NCBI GenBank assembly: GCA_030706605.1
Contig: JAUZOE010000018.1
Coordinates: 1-64,000, forward strand
Direction of reading: 5' to 3'
Length of the DNA: 64,000 bases
Origin: Bacteroidota bacterium
Lineage (GTDB): Bacteria > Bacteroidota > Bacteroidia > Chitinophagales > Chitinophagaceae
Part shown: positions 27,467 to 36,316 of the stretch, one piece after another
Position numbering within the stretch: the first letter of the stretch is position 1
How the letters are laid out: each line of letters begins with the position of its first letter
Position numbers and translations under genes: made by a program
The notes under the pieces: generated by a model
What the model saw: the letters and a program-made list of their open reading frames with translations, nothing else
Told to the model about the DNA's origin: nothing
The model's database searches: none

Positions 27467-27707
27467 ATCAATGTTGAGAAATTAAAATTCGCAAGTATTT
27501 AGTTTAGTACCGAAGATAGCGATTTACAAGAAGTGGTTTAAAATGTTTTTCGGCTTAGAGATAGGTTATCCAAATCTTTTTATAGAAAGTAAAAGTTTTA
27601 GCTATTTATTATACGAATTGGTTTCATTTGATGATACCTGACAGGAGCAAAGATGCAAAGAAAATAATTCGCGTATCTTTTTCTTATATCTCTTTATGTG
27701 AAAATGA

Positions 27708-28823
27708 TTAATTGGTTCTTTCGGTAGCAGATTTACTTTCTACACCATTGGTTTTTTCTTGCTTCTGTTGTACAAATGCATTGGCTGCAAATAATGTTTG
27801 TGTAGGATACGCAAATTCAATATTTTCTTTTTCAAATGCCTGCAATATTTCCAGGTAAATTTTTTGCTGTGTATCCATGTACATATTGTAATCGGGGGTT
27901 TCTATAAAATAAACTGTTTCAAAATTCATACTGAAATCACCGAATGCTGAAAAATGGCTCCGGTCGAAGGTTGCATTTTCCGCAGCATCGATTGTTGCTT
28001 TGATGATTCCCGGTATTTTCTTCATTTGCTCTGCAGTAGTCTGATAGATTACGCCAATACTAAACACTATCCTGCGCCGCATCATTTTCTTATAATTATG
28101 TACTCTCGAGTCCGTAAGGTCTTTATTAGAACAAACAATCTGTTCCCCGCTAATAGAACGGATCCTGGTCGTCTTTATACCAATATATTCAACGGCTCCG
28201 ATTGTTTTATCGTCAACTATGATGAAGTCATCTATTTCAAAAGGCCGGTCAAAAAAGATTACAAAATAACTGAAGAAATCTCCGAGCACTGCCTGGGCTG
28301 CCAGGGCAATGGCGATACCACCTATACCAAGGCCCGTAATAATGGTGGTAACATTATATCCGAGATTATTTATCAGGAATACAAGGCCCAATATCCACAC
28401 AACACCTTTTAAAATGATAACGAGGCTACGCGCTTGTTTTTTCTTTACATCGCTATTTTCCTGCTTGTCAAGGAAAGTGAAAATAGCATATTGAATAGCA
28501 GAATTTAACAGGCCTAAAATAAAATAAGTAATGATAAATAATTTGGCGACCTGTATGATATGCGTGGTACGGGTATTAAAAGTGAGATAATCAAACGCAC
28601 CGAAAATGGCTGCAAAATATAGAAAAGGTATTACCGACTTTTCAATGGCCAATACAATAAAATCATCAAAAGTGATAACTGTTTCAAGAGACCACTTTTT
28701 TAATTTCTTCATTATGGGGCCTTTCAAAATTTTAATCAGGGCAAATGATACCACAATAATTCCAAACGCTATTGCCCAATCGCTAAAAGGGTTTCCAAAT
28801 AAAATTCTATCCCAAAAATTCAT
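27708..28823 (-). CDS. MscS-family mechanosensitive ion channel
   Basis: A 371-residue inner-membrane channel with about five N-terminal membrane segments. The MscS pore/beta domain is recognisable by GLGIGGIAIALAAQAVLGDFFSYFVIFFDRP near residues 168-200 (reported in two parts: GLGIGGIAIALAAQ and LGDFFSYFVIFFDRPFEIDD). The beta domain has IIVDDKTIGAVEYIGIKTT. The C-terminal cage domain has MYMDTQQKIYLEILQAFEKE and IEFAYPTQTL. It releases solutes on osmotic downshock. Monocistronic. Confidence 0.92.
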   Translation of the reverse strand: MNFWDRILFGNPFSDWAIAFGIIVVSFALIKILKGPIMKKLKKWSLETVITFDDFIVLAIEKSVIPFLYFAAIFGAFDYLTFNTRTTHIIQVAKLFIITYFILGLLNSAIQYAIFTFLDKQENSDVKKKQARSLVIILKGVVWILGLVFLINNLGYNVTTIITGLGIGGIAIALAAQAVLGDFFSYFVIFFDRPFEIDDFIIVDDKTIGAVEYIGIKTTRIRSISGEQIVCSNKDLTDSRVHNYKKMMRRRIVFSIGVIYQTTAEQMKKIPGIIKATIDAAENATFDRSHFSAFGDFSMNFETVYFIETPDYNMYMDTQQKIYLEILQAFEKENIEFAYPTQTLFAANAFVQQKQEKTNGVESKSATERTN

Positions 28824-29051
28824 AACTCAGTTTTAAATAAAAAAAATAAAAAAAAATATTTTGCCCGTATTAGTTGTTACGTCAAAATTTGCTGTTCCGG
28901 CTTAATGTAAGAATTTTTATGCCTAATACCATATTTTTTACATTTTAATAACATTCATCCTGAAATGAAAAAAAGTATAGTGAGTATCTCTATACTTTTA
29001 TAACAGCCTGATAAGTAGCCGAAGTTGTAGCGAAAGAACCTAAATTTTGCA

Positions 29052-29603
29052 TCAGGACTTACCCCTGAAATTAAATCCCTTTTCTTTTAAAGCTTTTTGT
29101 AATACCGGTATAGCAGTTTTTCCAATTCCGTGAAATTGGAGAATCTCCGCTTCAGTATACTTAGCCATATCCTGCAATGTTTTGATACCATTATTCTGCA
29201 ATGCCTGCCTGGCCAGCGCCGAAAGCCCTGGAAGGAAATCTGTTTCTTTTTCATCCTGTTGCCTTACCCGGAATTTTACCATTCGTGCAATTAAATTCAA
29301 TGGCATTGCCTTATCCAGCGGAAACTGCACAGAACCCCTACCCTGTTTATATCTGGATAATTCTTTTGCAAATGCAATATGCCCTGAAGGAGTCGCATAA
29401 AAACCAATGTGGTTTTTATACCCGGCAAAATAAATAATTACCCGACCCTTGTACCTAAAAGCAGGCATGCCATAGCTGATGGTTTCCTCAGCGCCGGGTG
29501 CAGCTTTTTTAACAGTCAGGCGTACCTGCTCTAAAATCTTTTGAACATCTTCGGGGAACACGGCAATGTAAGCATCTATATTAGATGGTTTGACGGCTTT
29601 CAT
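29052..29603 (-). CDS. DUF1801 domain protein with C-terminal helix-hairpin-helix
   Basis: A 183-residue cytoplasmic protein. Residues about 10-115 form a DUF1801 (YdhG-like) domain, with AAPGAEETISYGMPAF and GFYATPSGHIAFAKE. Residues about 130-180 look like the helix-hairpin-helix of RNA polymerase alpha C-termini or DNA-repair proteins (LPGLSALARQALQNNGIKT, LQFHGIGKTAIPVLQKAL). The second part suggests nucleic acid binding, but the function of the whole is unknown. It ends 23 bases after the VOC protein gene, so the two probably share a transcript. Confidence 0.85.
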   Translation of the reverse strand: MKAVKPSNIDAYIAVFPEDVQKILEQVRLTVKKAAPGAEETISYGMPAFRYKGRVIIYFAGYKNHIGFYATPSGHIAFAKELSRYKQGRGSVQFPLDKAMPLNLIARMVKFRVRQQDEKETDFLPGLSALARQALQNNGIKTLQDMAKYTEAEILQFHGIGKTAIPVLQKALKEKGFNFRGKS

Positions 29604-29626
29604 ATAAGATCATTTAAACAGATTGT

Positions 29627-30460
29627 TTAAGCATTCTCAAGTTCTTCAATATTAAATTTTACCGATTTCATCACCACATCCATTACTCTTTTGCCTTTTA
29701 CCGGGTCGCTCATCAATTTGCCAAGTATTGCGGGAACAATTTGCCAGGACACACCAAATTTGTCTTTCAACCACCCGCATTGCGATTCCTTACCACCTTC
29801 GGTAAGTTTATTCCAGTAATAGTCTATTTCTTCCTGGTTATCGCAAGGCACTACAACCGATAGGCCTTCATTAAAAGTAAATGCATGTGGGCCAGAACTT
29901 TCCATCGCAGCAAATGACTGCCCGTTCAGTGTGAAACGGGCATGCTTAATATGGCCTTCTATATCCGGTTCTCCTTTTTCATAGCGGCTGATCATTTCCA
30001 CTTTACTATTCCTGAATATAGAAGTGTAAAAATTAATAGCTTCTTCGGCTTTTCCGCTTTGCTGCTGTGTGAACATAAATGAAGGAACAATTTTTTGTTC
30101 GTTACCAGGGCTCATCATTAGCTGCCAGTTTACCCCGAATTTATCCTGGCACCAGCCGTATTTTTCATTCCACGGATATTTATCAAGGGGCATCATTACG
30201 CTACCATCGGCAGACAAGTGTTTCCATTTATTTTCAATATCTTTCGCTGAATCACAAAACACAAAAAAGGATATAGAGGGATTTATTTTGAATTGCGGGC
30301 CACCATTCAATCCCATAAATTGTATTCCTTCCAACTCAAACATCACTACTATTGGGTTCTCAGAAATAATCTTTGAATTTTCGAATACTGAAGAATAATA
30401 TGTGGCTGCCTCTCTAGCTTTACCATCAAACCACAAGCAGGGATAAAGTTTACCTTTCAT
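29627..30460 (-). CDS. VOC-family protein with two PhnB-like domains
   Basis: A 277-residue cytoplasmic protein with two tandem vicinal-oxygen-chelate domains of the PhnB/3-demethylubiquinone methyltransferase-like type: about 1-130 (LYPCLWFDGKAREAATYYSS, WCQDKFGVNWQL) and about 135-270 (IVPSFMFTQQQSGKAEEAIN, WLKDKFGVSWQIVP). The repeated KFGVxWQ phrase shows the duplication. The ATG at 30460 is preferred over 30496 because the family starts just before YPCLWF. Function is unknown; despite the family name it has no proven phosphonate role and lies outside the phn cluster. Confidence 0.85.
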   Translation of the reverse strand: MKGKLYPCLWFDGKAREAATYYSSVFENSKIISENPIVVMFELEGIQFMGLNGGPQFKINPSISFFVFCDSAKDIENKWKHLSADGSVMMPLDKYPWNEKYGWCQDKFGVNWQLMMSPGNEQKIVPSFMFTQQQSGKAEEAINFYTSIFRNSKVEMISRYEKGEPDIEGHIKHARFTLNGQSFAAMESSGPHAFTFNEGLSVVVPCDNQEEIDYYWNKLTEGGKESQCGWLKDKFGVSWQIVPAILGKLMSDPVKGKRVMDVVMKSVKFNIEELENA

Positions 30461-30958
30461 TGATTTTACATTTAGTTTTTGTAAAAGTAATTTCAAAAAT
30501 CTTTATAGAAAAGGGAGTATTATGACATTCTTCGGGGTGTTTGCGACATCCATTGGATTGTACAGGCCTGGGGCCGTCAACAACTTTTAGAAAGTTGCCA
30601 TACCTTTCTAAGGAACTAATTCGATGTAAGTTGTGCCTCCCTATCTTTCAAAAGATACGGGTTCCATTTTTAAACAAAAACACCGGAAGCACTTTCGGGA
30701 TAGGTAGTCTCCTTCTGCGACTTATACTGTAGTAATTTTTATCGCTTGATGATTAACTGCCTTCTGATATTTTATCCCGCAGGGCTTAACTGAATATAAC
30801 AAGTTCCTTTTAGTATATAATTCTAACCAGACAGAAGAATATCATTTAATCCTTTTGATGCAAAAAAATGAATCGTTTTAAAATGATTCCTCTATTTAAT
30901 ATATCTTCAAAATATATTCACTTCTAATGCAATTTATCATCTGCTAAAAATTCATTTA
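30461..30958. other. Intergenic region with two short dyads
   Basis: About 500 bases between divergent genes. It contains two perfect 7-base dyads: caacttt-tag-aaagttg (30581-30597) and tatcttt-ca-aaagata (30642-30657). The surrounding DNA is less AT-rich than the usual spacers here. The open frame 30541-30732 on the plus strand has no protein-like character. It may be a degraded repeat element. Confidence 0.35.
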
Positions 30959-31612
30959 ATGAAAAAATATGTTTTCATCTTATGCTTTATTATTTCACTG
31001 CTACATCCCTTATTTTCACAAACGAACGGAGTTAAAACGGATGCCAATAAACGCTTAAACGATAGTATTGCCGGAGCACGAAAAGACAGTATTAAATTTG
31101 CAAAGCTTATGAGTATTGCATATTACCCCCTGATCAAAGCTGGCCCTTTTTCCGGTGTACTACCCGTTGAAGGAGTAGATGAAATGCCTGACCCCAACAA
31201 AGAATATAAACTACTATTTGAGTTTACTCTTGTAGAGAAAGATACCTCTCACGAAAAACTTAATCCGGGACTTGTGGAAATAGCAAGGATTCTCAATTTA
31301 CATGCAGCTTCAGGAATACCCATTTCGCATATTCACCCGGTTATAGTAGTCCATGGTGGCTCAGCACTTCACTCCATAGAGAATAATGAAGCCTATATAA
31401 GTAAGTACAAAAAAGACAATCCAAATATTAAACTTATCCAGGACCTCATGCAAAATGGTGCTAAATTTATTGCCTGCGGACAAGCAATGCATTTTTGGGA
31501 CTTAAATAAGGCTGATCTATATCCCGGAGTAAAAGTTTCCTTAACAGCACAAACGGTACTATCCAATTACTCTGAGCAGGGCTACGTATGGTACAAAATA
31601 AATGAAGAATAA
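30959..31612 (+). CDS. Secreted DsrE-family-like protein
   Basis: A 217-residue exported protein with a signal peptide (KKYVFILCFIISLLHPLFSQ). The C-terminal 130 residues resemble the DsrE/DsrF-like fold: YKLLFEFTLVEKD, LVEIARILNLHAASGI, IHPVIVVHGGSAL, LIQDLMQNGAKFIACGQAM. The Cys in FIACGQAM takes the place of the family's conserved cysteine. Periplasmic DsrE-like proteins are of unknown function; some may bind sulfur or haem compounds. The gene is followed closely by remnants of a DUF1624-type gene. Confidence 0.72.
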   Translation: MKKYVFILCFIISLLHPLFSQTNGVKTDANKRLNDSIAGARKDSIKFAKLMSIAYYPLIKAGPFSGVLPVEGVDEMPDPNKEYKLLFEFTLVEKDTSHEKLNPGLVEIARILNLHAASGIPISHIHPVIVVHGGSALHSIENNEAYISKYKKDNPNIKLIQDLMQNGAKFIACGQAMHFWDLNKADLYPGVKVSLTAQTVLSNYSEQGYVWYKINEE

Positions 31613-31796
31613 TTTTTTAAAGGTATTGCACATAGCTGCTATTTATACCGATATTCATCCCGATGGTGATGAGCCATGGAAATTTATTAGATTTGAAAAC
31701 GGAGTACACATAAGTCCACGTAAAATAATTAATGAAATTAACCTGGTATATGGAGCAAGCTATACATCTCCAAAAATAGAAGGATTGAATCAATAG
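31602..31796 (+). CDS. Doubtful 64-aa ORF overlapping the DsrE-like gene end
   Basis: The ATG lies inside the last codons of the preceding gene. The peptide (AAIYTDIHPDGDEPWKF, IINEINLVYGASYTSP) is polar and protein-like, but no family is recognised. It overlaps the start of the truncated acyltransferase frame. It may be debris from the event that removed most of that gene. Low confidence. Confidence 0.25.
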   Translation: MKNNFLKVLHIAAIYTDIHPDGDEPWKFIRFENGVHISPRKIINEINLVYGASYTSPKIEGLNQ

Positions 31797-31975
31797 ACAT
31801 TCTTCGTGGTATGGCAATGGCAATAATGCCGCTTGATCATACGCCGGATTATTGCCATACTTCCGGCAACCCGCTTGACCTTGCCACCACAACACCCTCC
31901 CTGTTTTTTACCAGGTGGATCACTCATTTTTGCGCTCCTGTTTTTGTATTTCTTTCGGGCACTTCCATTTACTAA
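31733..31975 (+). pseudogene. Truncated DUF1624/heparan-alpha-glucosaminide N-acetyltransferase-like gene
   Basis: An 80-codon frame from ATG 31733. It carries the exact N-terminal signature of DUF1624-type membrane acyltransferases: RIESIDILRGMAMAIMPLDH, then FFTRWITHFCAPVFVFLSGT. Family members are about 350-400 residues with ten or so membrane spans; this one stops after the second. The stop codon lies within the left arm of a perfect 21-base inverted repeat (31967-32011). So a deletion seems to have removed the rest and left a hairpin. A DUF5009-like relative lies intact at 58438-59577. Confidence 0.75.
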
Positions 31976-32011
31976 TACGGCAAAGTTTTGAACTTTGCCG
32001 TATTAGTAAAT
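31967..32011. terminator. Perfect 21-bp hairpin between convergent genes
   Basis: Arms 31967-31987 and 31991-32011 are exact reverse complements around a three-base loop (ttg). The hairpin includes the stop of the truncated acyltransferase and ends 22 bases before the stop of the leftward isomerase gene. It could act as a two-way terminator, although T-tracts are weak on both sides. Confidence 0.6.
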
Positions 32012-32032
32012 ATCGTTAACAGGCCTGCCTTA

Positions 32033-32923
32033 TCACTCAGCCAGTTTCTTTACGTAACCAAAGCTTTTCGCAATGGCTTCGTATACGGGCAACTTTGTCT
32101 GGTCCTGTTCTACAAAGAAATACTTCATACCAGATTCTTTTTTATACTTAAAGAGTTCTTTAAAATTGATGATCCCGGTTCCTACGGGTGCAAAAAATTG
32201 TGGGCCGGCAGTGGTATAAGACGGAGGTTGTTTCGAAGCCATATCTTTTAGATGCCACATTTTTATCCTTCCCGGATTCTCCTTAATAATTTTAATCGGG
32301 TCATGGCCTGCTCTAACTACCCAGTAAACATCCATTTCAAAATTCACCAATGAAGGATCGGTTTCTTTTAAAAGCACATCATACCCCATCTTTCCACCAC
32401 CCCAGTCTTTGAACTCGAAATCATGATTATGGTAAGCCAGTTTTAACCCGGCGCTTTTTGCTATTGCCCCTGCCCTATTAAATTTAGCAGCCAGTTTTTT
32501 ATAATCATCCAGGCTGGTGCGCATATTATCGGACAGGAATGGGATTACAAAAAATTCATGCCCCATTTCTCCCGCAACGGCTATAGTTTTTTTCAGATCG
32601 TCTTCATCACCCTTTATCAGATAACTGTCGATTCCATAATGGCCACTGGGCGTTTTAAGATTATTCTTTTTGAGAATTGCTAAAAATTCCGTGGGCGTTT
32701 TCCCGAAAAACTTTCCATTACCATATCCAAATAATTCTACCGTGTTGTAACCGATCCCGGCAACTTTGGCGATAGTCCCTTCAACATCCTTTACTATCTC
32801 GCTACGAACGGTATATAATTGCAAACCAATTGGCTGACCAGGTTTAAGCCAGCGGTTTTTCATCAGAAATAAACCGGAAGTAGCAAGTGAAGTTTGTTTA
32901 ATAAATGTTCTGCGTGTTGGCAT
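32033..32923 (-). CDS. Tat-exported sugar phosphate isomerase/epimerase-like TIM-barrel protein
   Basis: A 296-residue protein with a twin-arginine signal (TRRTFIKQTSLATSGLF). The TIM barrel shows IGLQLYTVRSEI, GIGYNTVELFGYG, LAYHNHDFEFKD, LVNFEMDVYWVVRAGHDP, MWHLKDM and MKYFFVEQDQTK. The start at 32923 is chosen so that the Tat motif is N-terminal; the longer frame from 32959 adds 12 residues. It is a paralogue of the protein at 9230-10075. The likely role is isomerisation or epimerisation of a sugar or polyol in the periplasm, but the substrate is unknown. Confidence 0.87.
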   Translation of the reverse strand: MPTRRTFIKQTSLATSGLFLMKNRWLKPGQPIGLQLYTVRSEIVKDVEGTIAKVAGIGYNTVELFGYGNGKFFGKTPTEFLAILKKNNLKTPSGHYGIDSYLIKGDEDDLKKTIAVAGEMGHEFFVIPFLSDNMRTSLDDYKKLAAKFNRAGAIAKSAGLKLAYHNHDFEFKDWGGGKMGYDVLLKETDPSLVNFEMDVYWVVRAGHDPIKIIKENPGRIKMWHLKDMASKQPPSYTTAGPQFFAPVGTGIINFKELFKYKKESGMKYFFVEQDQTKLPVYEAIAKSFGYVKKLAE

Positions 32924-33378
32924 AGAAAATTGTTTGTGTGAAGATATTGAAATTTCCATTTCGATTGGTAGAGAATAAACTGGAGATTGATATTATTCTT
33001 CCACGGACGGTTTACTGAAATAATTGAAAAGATTAAGGCAGAAAATATGGTTCTTCATGTGCAAAGAACAATAAAAGGTAGTTCTTTAGATTGACTTTTA
33101 TATCTTCAATCTCAATCTTTCAAAAGCGTCTAAAACCCGTCAACTTGCTGCTGTTATGTTTACCGATATTGTCGGGTACACTGCATTAATGGCAATGATG
33201 AACAAAATGCTTTTACCATACAAAGATTGAAAGTGTGTTGAATAAGATAACTCCATTAAAAGGAGATCAATAAGTATTATTTTTGGCGAAATGTGCTCCC
33301 CCAGTAAACTGTTTCAAATTTGATACCTTTATTCCATCTTCAAAACGATAATTACTCTGGTTAGAAAAAGTATCTACA
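32924..33378. other. Intergenic region with a cyclase remnant
   Basis: A spacer of 455 bases between a leftward and a rightward gene. Apart from the adenylate-cyclase fragment at 33131-33240 it shows no gene. Confidence 0.5.
33131..33240 (+). pseudogene. N-terminal fragment of a class III adenylate/guanylate cyclase
   Basis: The frame reads KTRQLAAVMFTDIVGYTALM, the start of a class III nucleotide cyclase catalytic domain including the metal-binding Asp. A +1 shift then continues with NDEQNAFTIQRLKV, which matches the next family segment, before a stop. Both a frameshift and loss of the remaining catalytic domain are evident. Cyclase-TPR proteins are common in these bacteria, and the TPR regulator just downstream may be a former neighbour. 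Confidence 0.65.
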
Positions 33379-35052
33379 ATGAAAAACCTTTCACTGGATA
33401 ATGCAAATAAGTCACTTTTGGCAGCTAATTGGGAAGCGGCAAGATACATTCTCGAAAATGCATTGAAAGAAAATCCCTCTGCTGAAGTTTATGAAGCTAT
33501 GGCAAAAGCATGTTGGTGGCTGAATGATGCGCCGGCAGTATTTGAAACCAGAAGTAAAGCCTACCAGTTATTTTTGGAAAAAGACGACAGGTTGGGCGCC
33601 TCTCGCAATGCATGCTGGTTAGGGGTCGATTATCTCGAGTTTAACAACGAATTTGCTATTGCCAGCGGCTGGTTTCAACGAGCCGAGAGCCTGGTAAAAG
33701 GACTTGAAAATACAGCAGAATATTCCCTAATATTAATGCTGAAAGCAAGACTTGCATTTTTTGTTGAAAAAAATAATGAGCTTGCCTTACAGCTTGCCGA
33801 AGAAAGTTTACATCTCAGCCAATCGCTCAATAATATTGAGGGTGTTATGATTTCAAAAGCTTTCATCGGGTTTATATGGGTGACTGAAGGAAAGATTTCG
33901 AAAGGAATGAAATTACTTGATGAAGCCACACTACTAGCTACGACGGCTGCTTCGCTTGACTATAATCTTGTTACAGTTAGCTGTTGCTTTTTAATTGATG
34001 CATGTTCAAGGGTTCGGGATTATGAAAGAGCGGGCCAATGGTGTAAGCAGGTAAAGGAAATTTCTATAAAAAGGAATCACAAATCCATGTTCGCGAACTG
34101 CCGCAACCTCTACGCCTCCTTACTTATTTGCAAAGGAGATTGGAAAGAAGCGGAAGAGGAATTGACGGCGGCTGCAAAAGAATTAAAAGAATATCGGCCA
34201 ATTGCAGTGAGCAGTTCAACGGTGCGCCTTGCCGACCTTAAGCGGAGACAGGGCAAATGGGAAGAAGCGATCACCTTATTTGATGAAGTGCCTTCGCATT
34301 CTTTAAAACCATTAAGTTGCGCTGATCTTGCTTACGATAAAGGAGAATATGAAATGGCGGAAAACCTTGCAGAAAGACATTTACGAAAAATACCCCTGAG
34401 TACCCCGATTGAAAGAATTACCGGCCTTGAATTGTTGATGCGTATTTATATTAAACGAAACAAAACGGAAGAAGCGCTAACACTCCTGAACGAATTAAAA
34501 AAAACTTCCGGTTTAATTAATACCTCACCAGTGAAGGCGGCAGCTTTGAGTGCTGAAGGAATTTATGAGTATGCTACAAAAAATTATGTGACTGCCAGGC
34601 ATTGCCTTGAGGATGCAGTTGACCTATACGACAAGGTAATATTGCCTTTTGAAGCATCCCGATCAAGATTGGTACTGGCGGAAGTCTTAATGAATCTGCG
34701 CCAATATTCGCAGGCGGAATCAGAACTTAATATTGCTATAAATACATTTAGGGACCTGGGCGCTGAAAAAGATCTGGCAAAAGCAAAATATATTTTGAAG
34801 AACCTGTATAATGAAAAAATAAAGCCGGGCGCGAGAGATCACATTTATGAATTTACAGGGCGTGAGTTAGAAATATTACGTTTAATTGCTGAAGGTAAGA
34901 GCAATGAAGAAATGGCCGGACGACTTTTTCTCAGTGTGCGAACAGTCGAAAAGCATATCTCAAATCTCTACCAAAAAATGGGCGTCTCCGGTAAATCTGC
35001 CAGGGCATTTATTGTTTCCTACGCCATCAGGCATAACCTGGTTGATTCCTGA
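33379..35052 (+). CDS. TPR-repeat LuxR-type transcriptional regulator
   Basis: A 557-residue cytoplasmic protein. Residues 1 to about 470 are helical repeats of TPR type (alternating A/E/L-rich helix pairs such as NWEAARYILENALKENP and DYERAGQWCKQVKEIS). Residues about 485-557 form a GerE/LuxR helix-turn-helix (FTGRELEILRLIAEGKSNEE, LSVRTVEKHISNLYQKMGV). It resembles one-component regulators whose repeats sense a protein or small ligand. There is no receiver domain. Targets are unknown; the flavin monooxygenase gene downstream is a candidate. Confidence 0.9.
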   Translation: MKNLSLDNANKSLLAANWEAARYILENALKENPSAEVYEAMAKACWWLNDAPAVFETRSKAYQLFLEKDDRLGASRNACWLGVDYLEFNNEFAIASGWFQRAESLVKGLENTAEYSLILMLKARLAFFVEKNNELALQLAEESLHLSQSLNNIEGVMISKAFIGFIWVTEGKISKGMKLLDEATLLATTAASLDYNLVTVSCCFLIDACSRVRDYERAGQWCKQVKEISIKRNHKSMFANCRNLYASLLICKGDWKEAEEELTAAAKELKEYRPIAVSSSTVRLADLKRRQGKWEEAITLFDEVPSHSLKPLSCADLAYDKGEYEMAENLAERHLRKIPLSTPIERITGLELLMRIYIKRNKTEEALTLLNELKKTSGLINTSPVKAAALSAEGIYEYATKNYVTARHCLEDAVDLYDKVILPFEASRSRLVLAEVLMNLRQYSQAESELNIAINTFRDLGAEKDLAKAKYILKNLYNEKIKPGARDHIYEFTGRELEILRLIAEGKSNEEMAGRLFLSVRTVEKHISNLYQKMGVSGKSARAFIVSYAIRHNLVDS

Positions 35053-35190
35053 TTTCCATATTATCTGCTTTCATTTCACAAAACTTACGTGTACCCTACT
35101 ATAAATTGCGTGGTACCACTGTTTTTTTATGTTTTCACTTCTACTATTTTTACGATGATCATTTTAGCTTATCAATTAAAATAATTTATT

Positions 35191-36267
35191 ATGGAAAATA
35201 ATATAGCTGCTGAATATTACAAAGTAATAATTATAGGTGCTGGCCAGGCTGGTCTCAGTATGGGGTATCATCTTTCTCAAAAAGGAATTTCTTTTCTTAT
35301 TCTTGAAGCTAATAAAAAAGTTGGTGACTCATGGAGGAAACGCTGGGATTCCCTTCATCTCTTTACCCCTGCTCAATATGACGGGTTGCCGGGAATGCCC
35401 TTCCCGGCAAAGAAACATTCTTATCCCTCCAAGGATGAATTTGCAGATTACCTGGAAGAATATGCGATTAATTTCAAATTTCCAATAAGAACAAACACTT
35501 ACGTAAATAGTTTGTCAAGAGAGGGGAAACAATTTATTATAGATACAAGCGACCAAAAGTTTAAAGCTGATAATGTTGTGGTAGCTATGAATGATTGCCA
35601 GTTCCAACGTTTACCCACATTTGCAAAAGATCTCGATCCTGAAATTTTACAAATCTGTTCCAGTAAATATAAAAATCCGTCGCAGTTGAAAGAGGGGAAT
35701 GTATTAGTAATAGGCGCCGGAAATTCTGGTTGTGAAATCGCATTGGAAGTTTCTAAAACTCATAAGACTTGGCTGGCAGGTAGAGACACCGGTCATATTC
35801 CTTTTCATATAAAAAGTAAAGTAGGACAATTGATGGCTCCGGTTGTTTTACGTCTCCTGTTCCACCGCATCTTTACCATCAATACATTTATTGGAAGAAA
35901 AGTAAGATTGAAAGCCCTTAACCAGGGAGGGCCCTTGATTCGTATAAAACCAAAAGAAGTAATCGAAGCCGGCATCATTCGTATTCCAAAAGTAACGGGC
36001 GTAATAGAAGGCTTGCCCGTGCTGCAAAATAAAGAAGTGCTGGAGGTAAAGAATATTATCTGGTGTACCGGTTATTATCCACGATTTTCCTGGATTGATC
36101 TTCCTGTATTTAAAAATGGGCAGCCTATTCAAAACCGTGGTATTGTGGATAATGAGCCAGGGTTATATTTCCTGGGGTTACATTTTTTATATGCCATGTC
36201 TTCAGGAATGATCCAGGGTGTGGATAGAGATGCACAATTTATCGCAAAAGCAATAGCAAAAACATAA
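35191..36267 (+). CDS. Flavin-containing monooxygenase-like oxidoreductase
   Basis: A 358-residue flavoprotein with two dinucleotide-binding motifs: FAD (VIIIGAGQAGLSMGYHL, residues about 11-27) and NADPH (VLVIGAGNSGCEIALEV, about 170-186). The substrate-side phrase is SWRKRWDSLHLFTPAQYDGL. Length and layout agree with YhiN/CzcO-like or flavin-containing monooxygenases, which hydroxylate soft nucleophiles or oxidise ketones. The substrate is unknown. It lies 138 bases after the LuxR-type regulator on the same strand. Confidence 0.87.
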   Translation: MENNIAAEYYKVIIIGAGQAGLSMGYHLSQKGISFLILEANKKVGDSWRKRWDSLHLFTPAQYDGLPGMPFPAKKHSYPSKDEFADYLEEYAINFKFPIRTNTYVNSLSREGKQFIIDTSDQKFKADNVVVAMNDCQFQRLPTFAKDLDPEILQICSSKYKNPSQLKEGNVLVIGAGNSGCEIALEVSKTHKTWLAGRDTGHIPFHIKSKVGQLMAPVVLRLLFHRIFTINTFIGRKVRLKALNQGGPLIRIKPKEVIEAGIIRIPKVTGVIEGLPVLQNKEVLEVKNIIWCTGYYPRFSWIDLPVFKNGQPIQNRGIVDNEPGLYFLGLHFLYAMSSGMIQGVDRDAQFIAKAIAKT

Positions 36268-36316
36268 CACTCCCCATGTTTACAATACAGTCTTTCTGAA
36301 TTAGTAAAATAGCGAG

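Noticed and set aside
27954-28412. 152-codon plus-strand ORF opposite the MscS gene
   Set aside because: Antisense to a clear channel gene; composition is that of a shadow frame.
29627-30460. PhnB-like VOC protein considered as part of the phosphonate system
   Set aside because: The PhnB family name is historical; the gene is leftward, over 3 kb away and beyond other unrelated genes.
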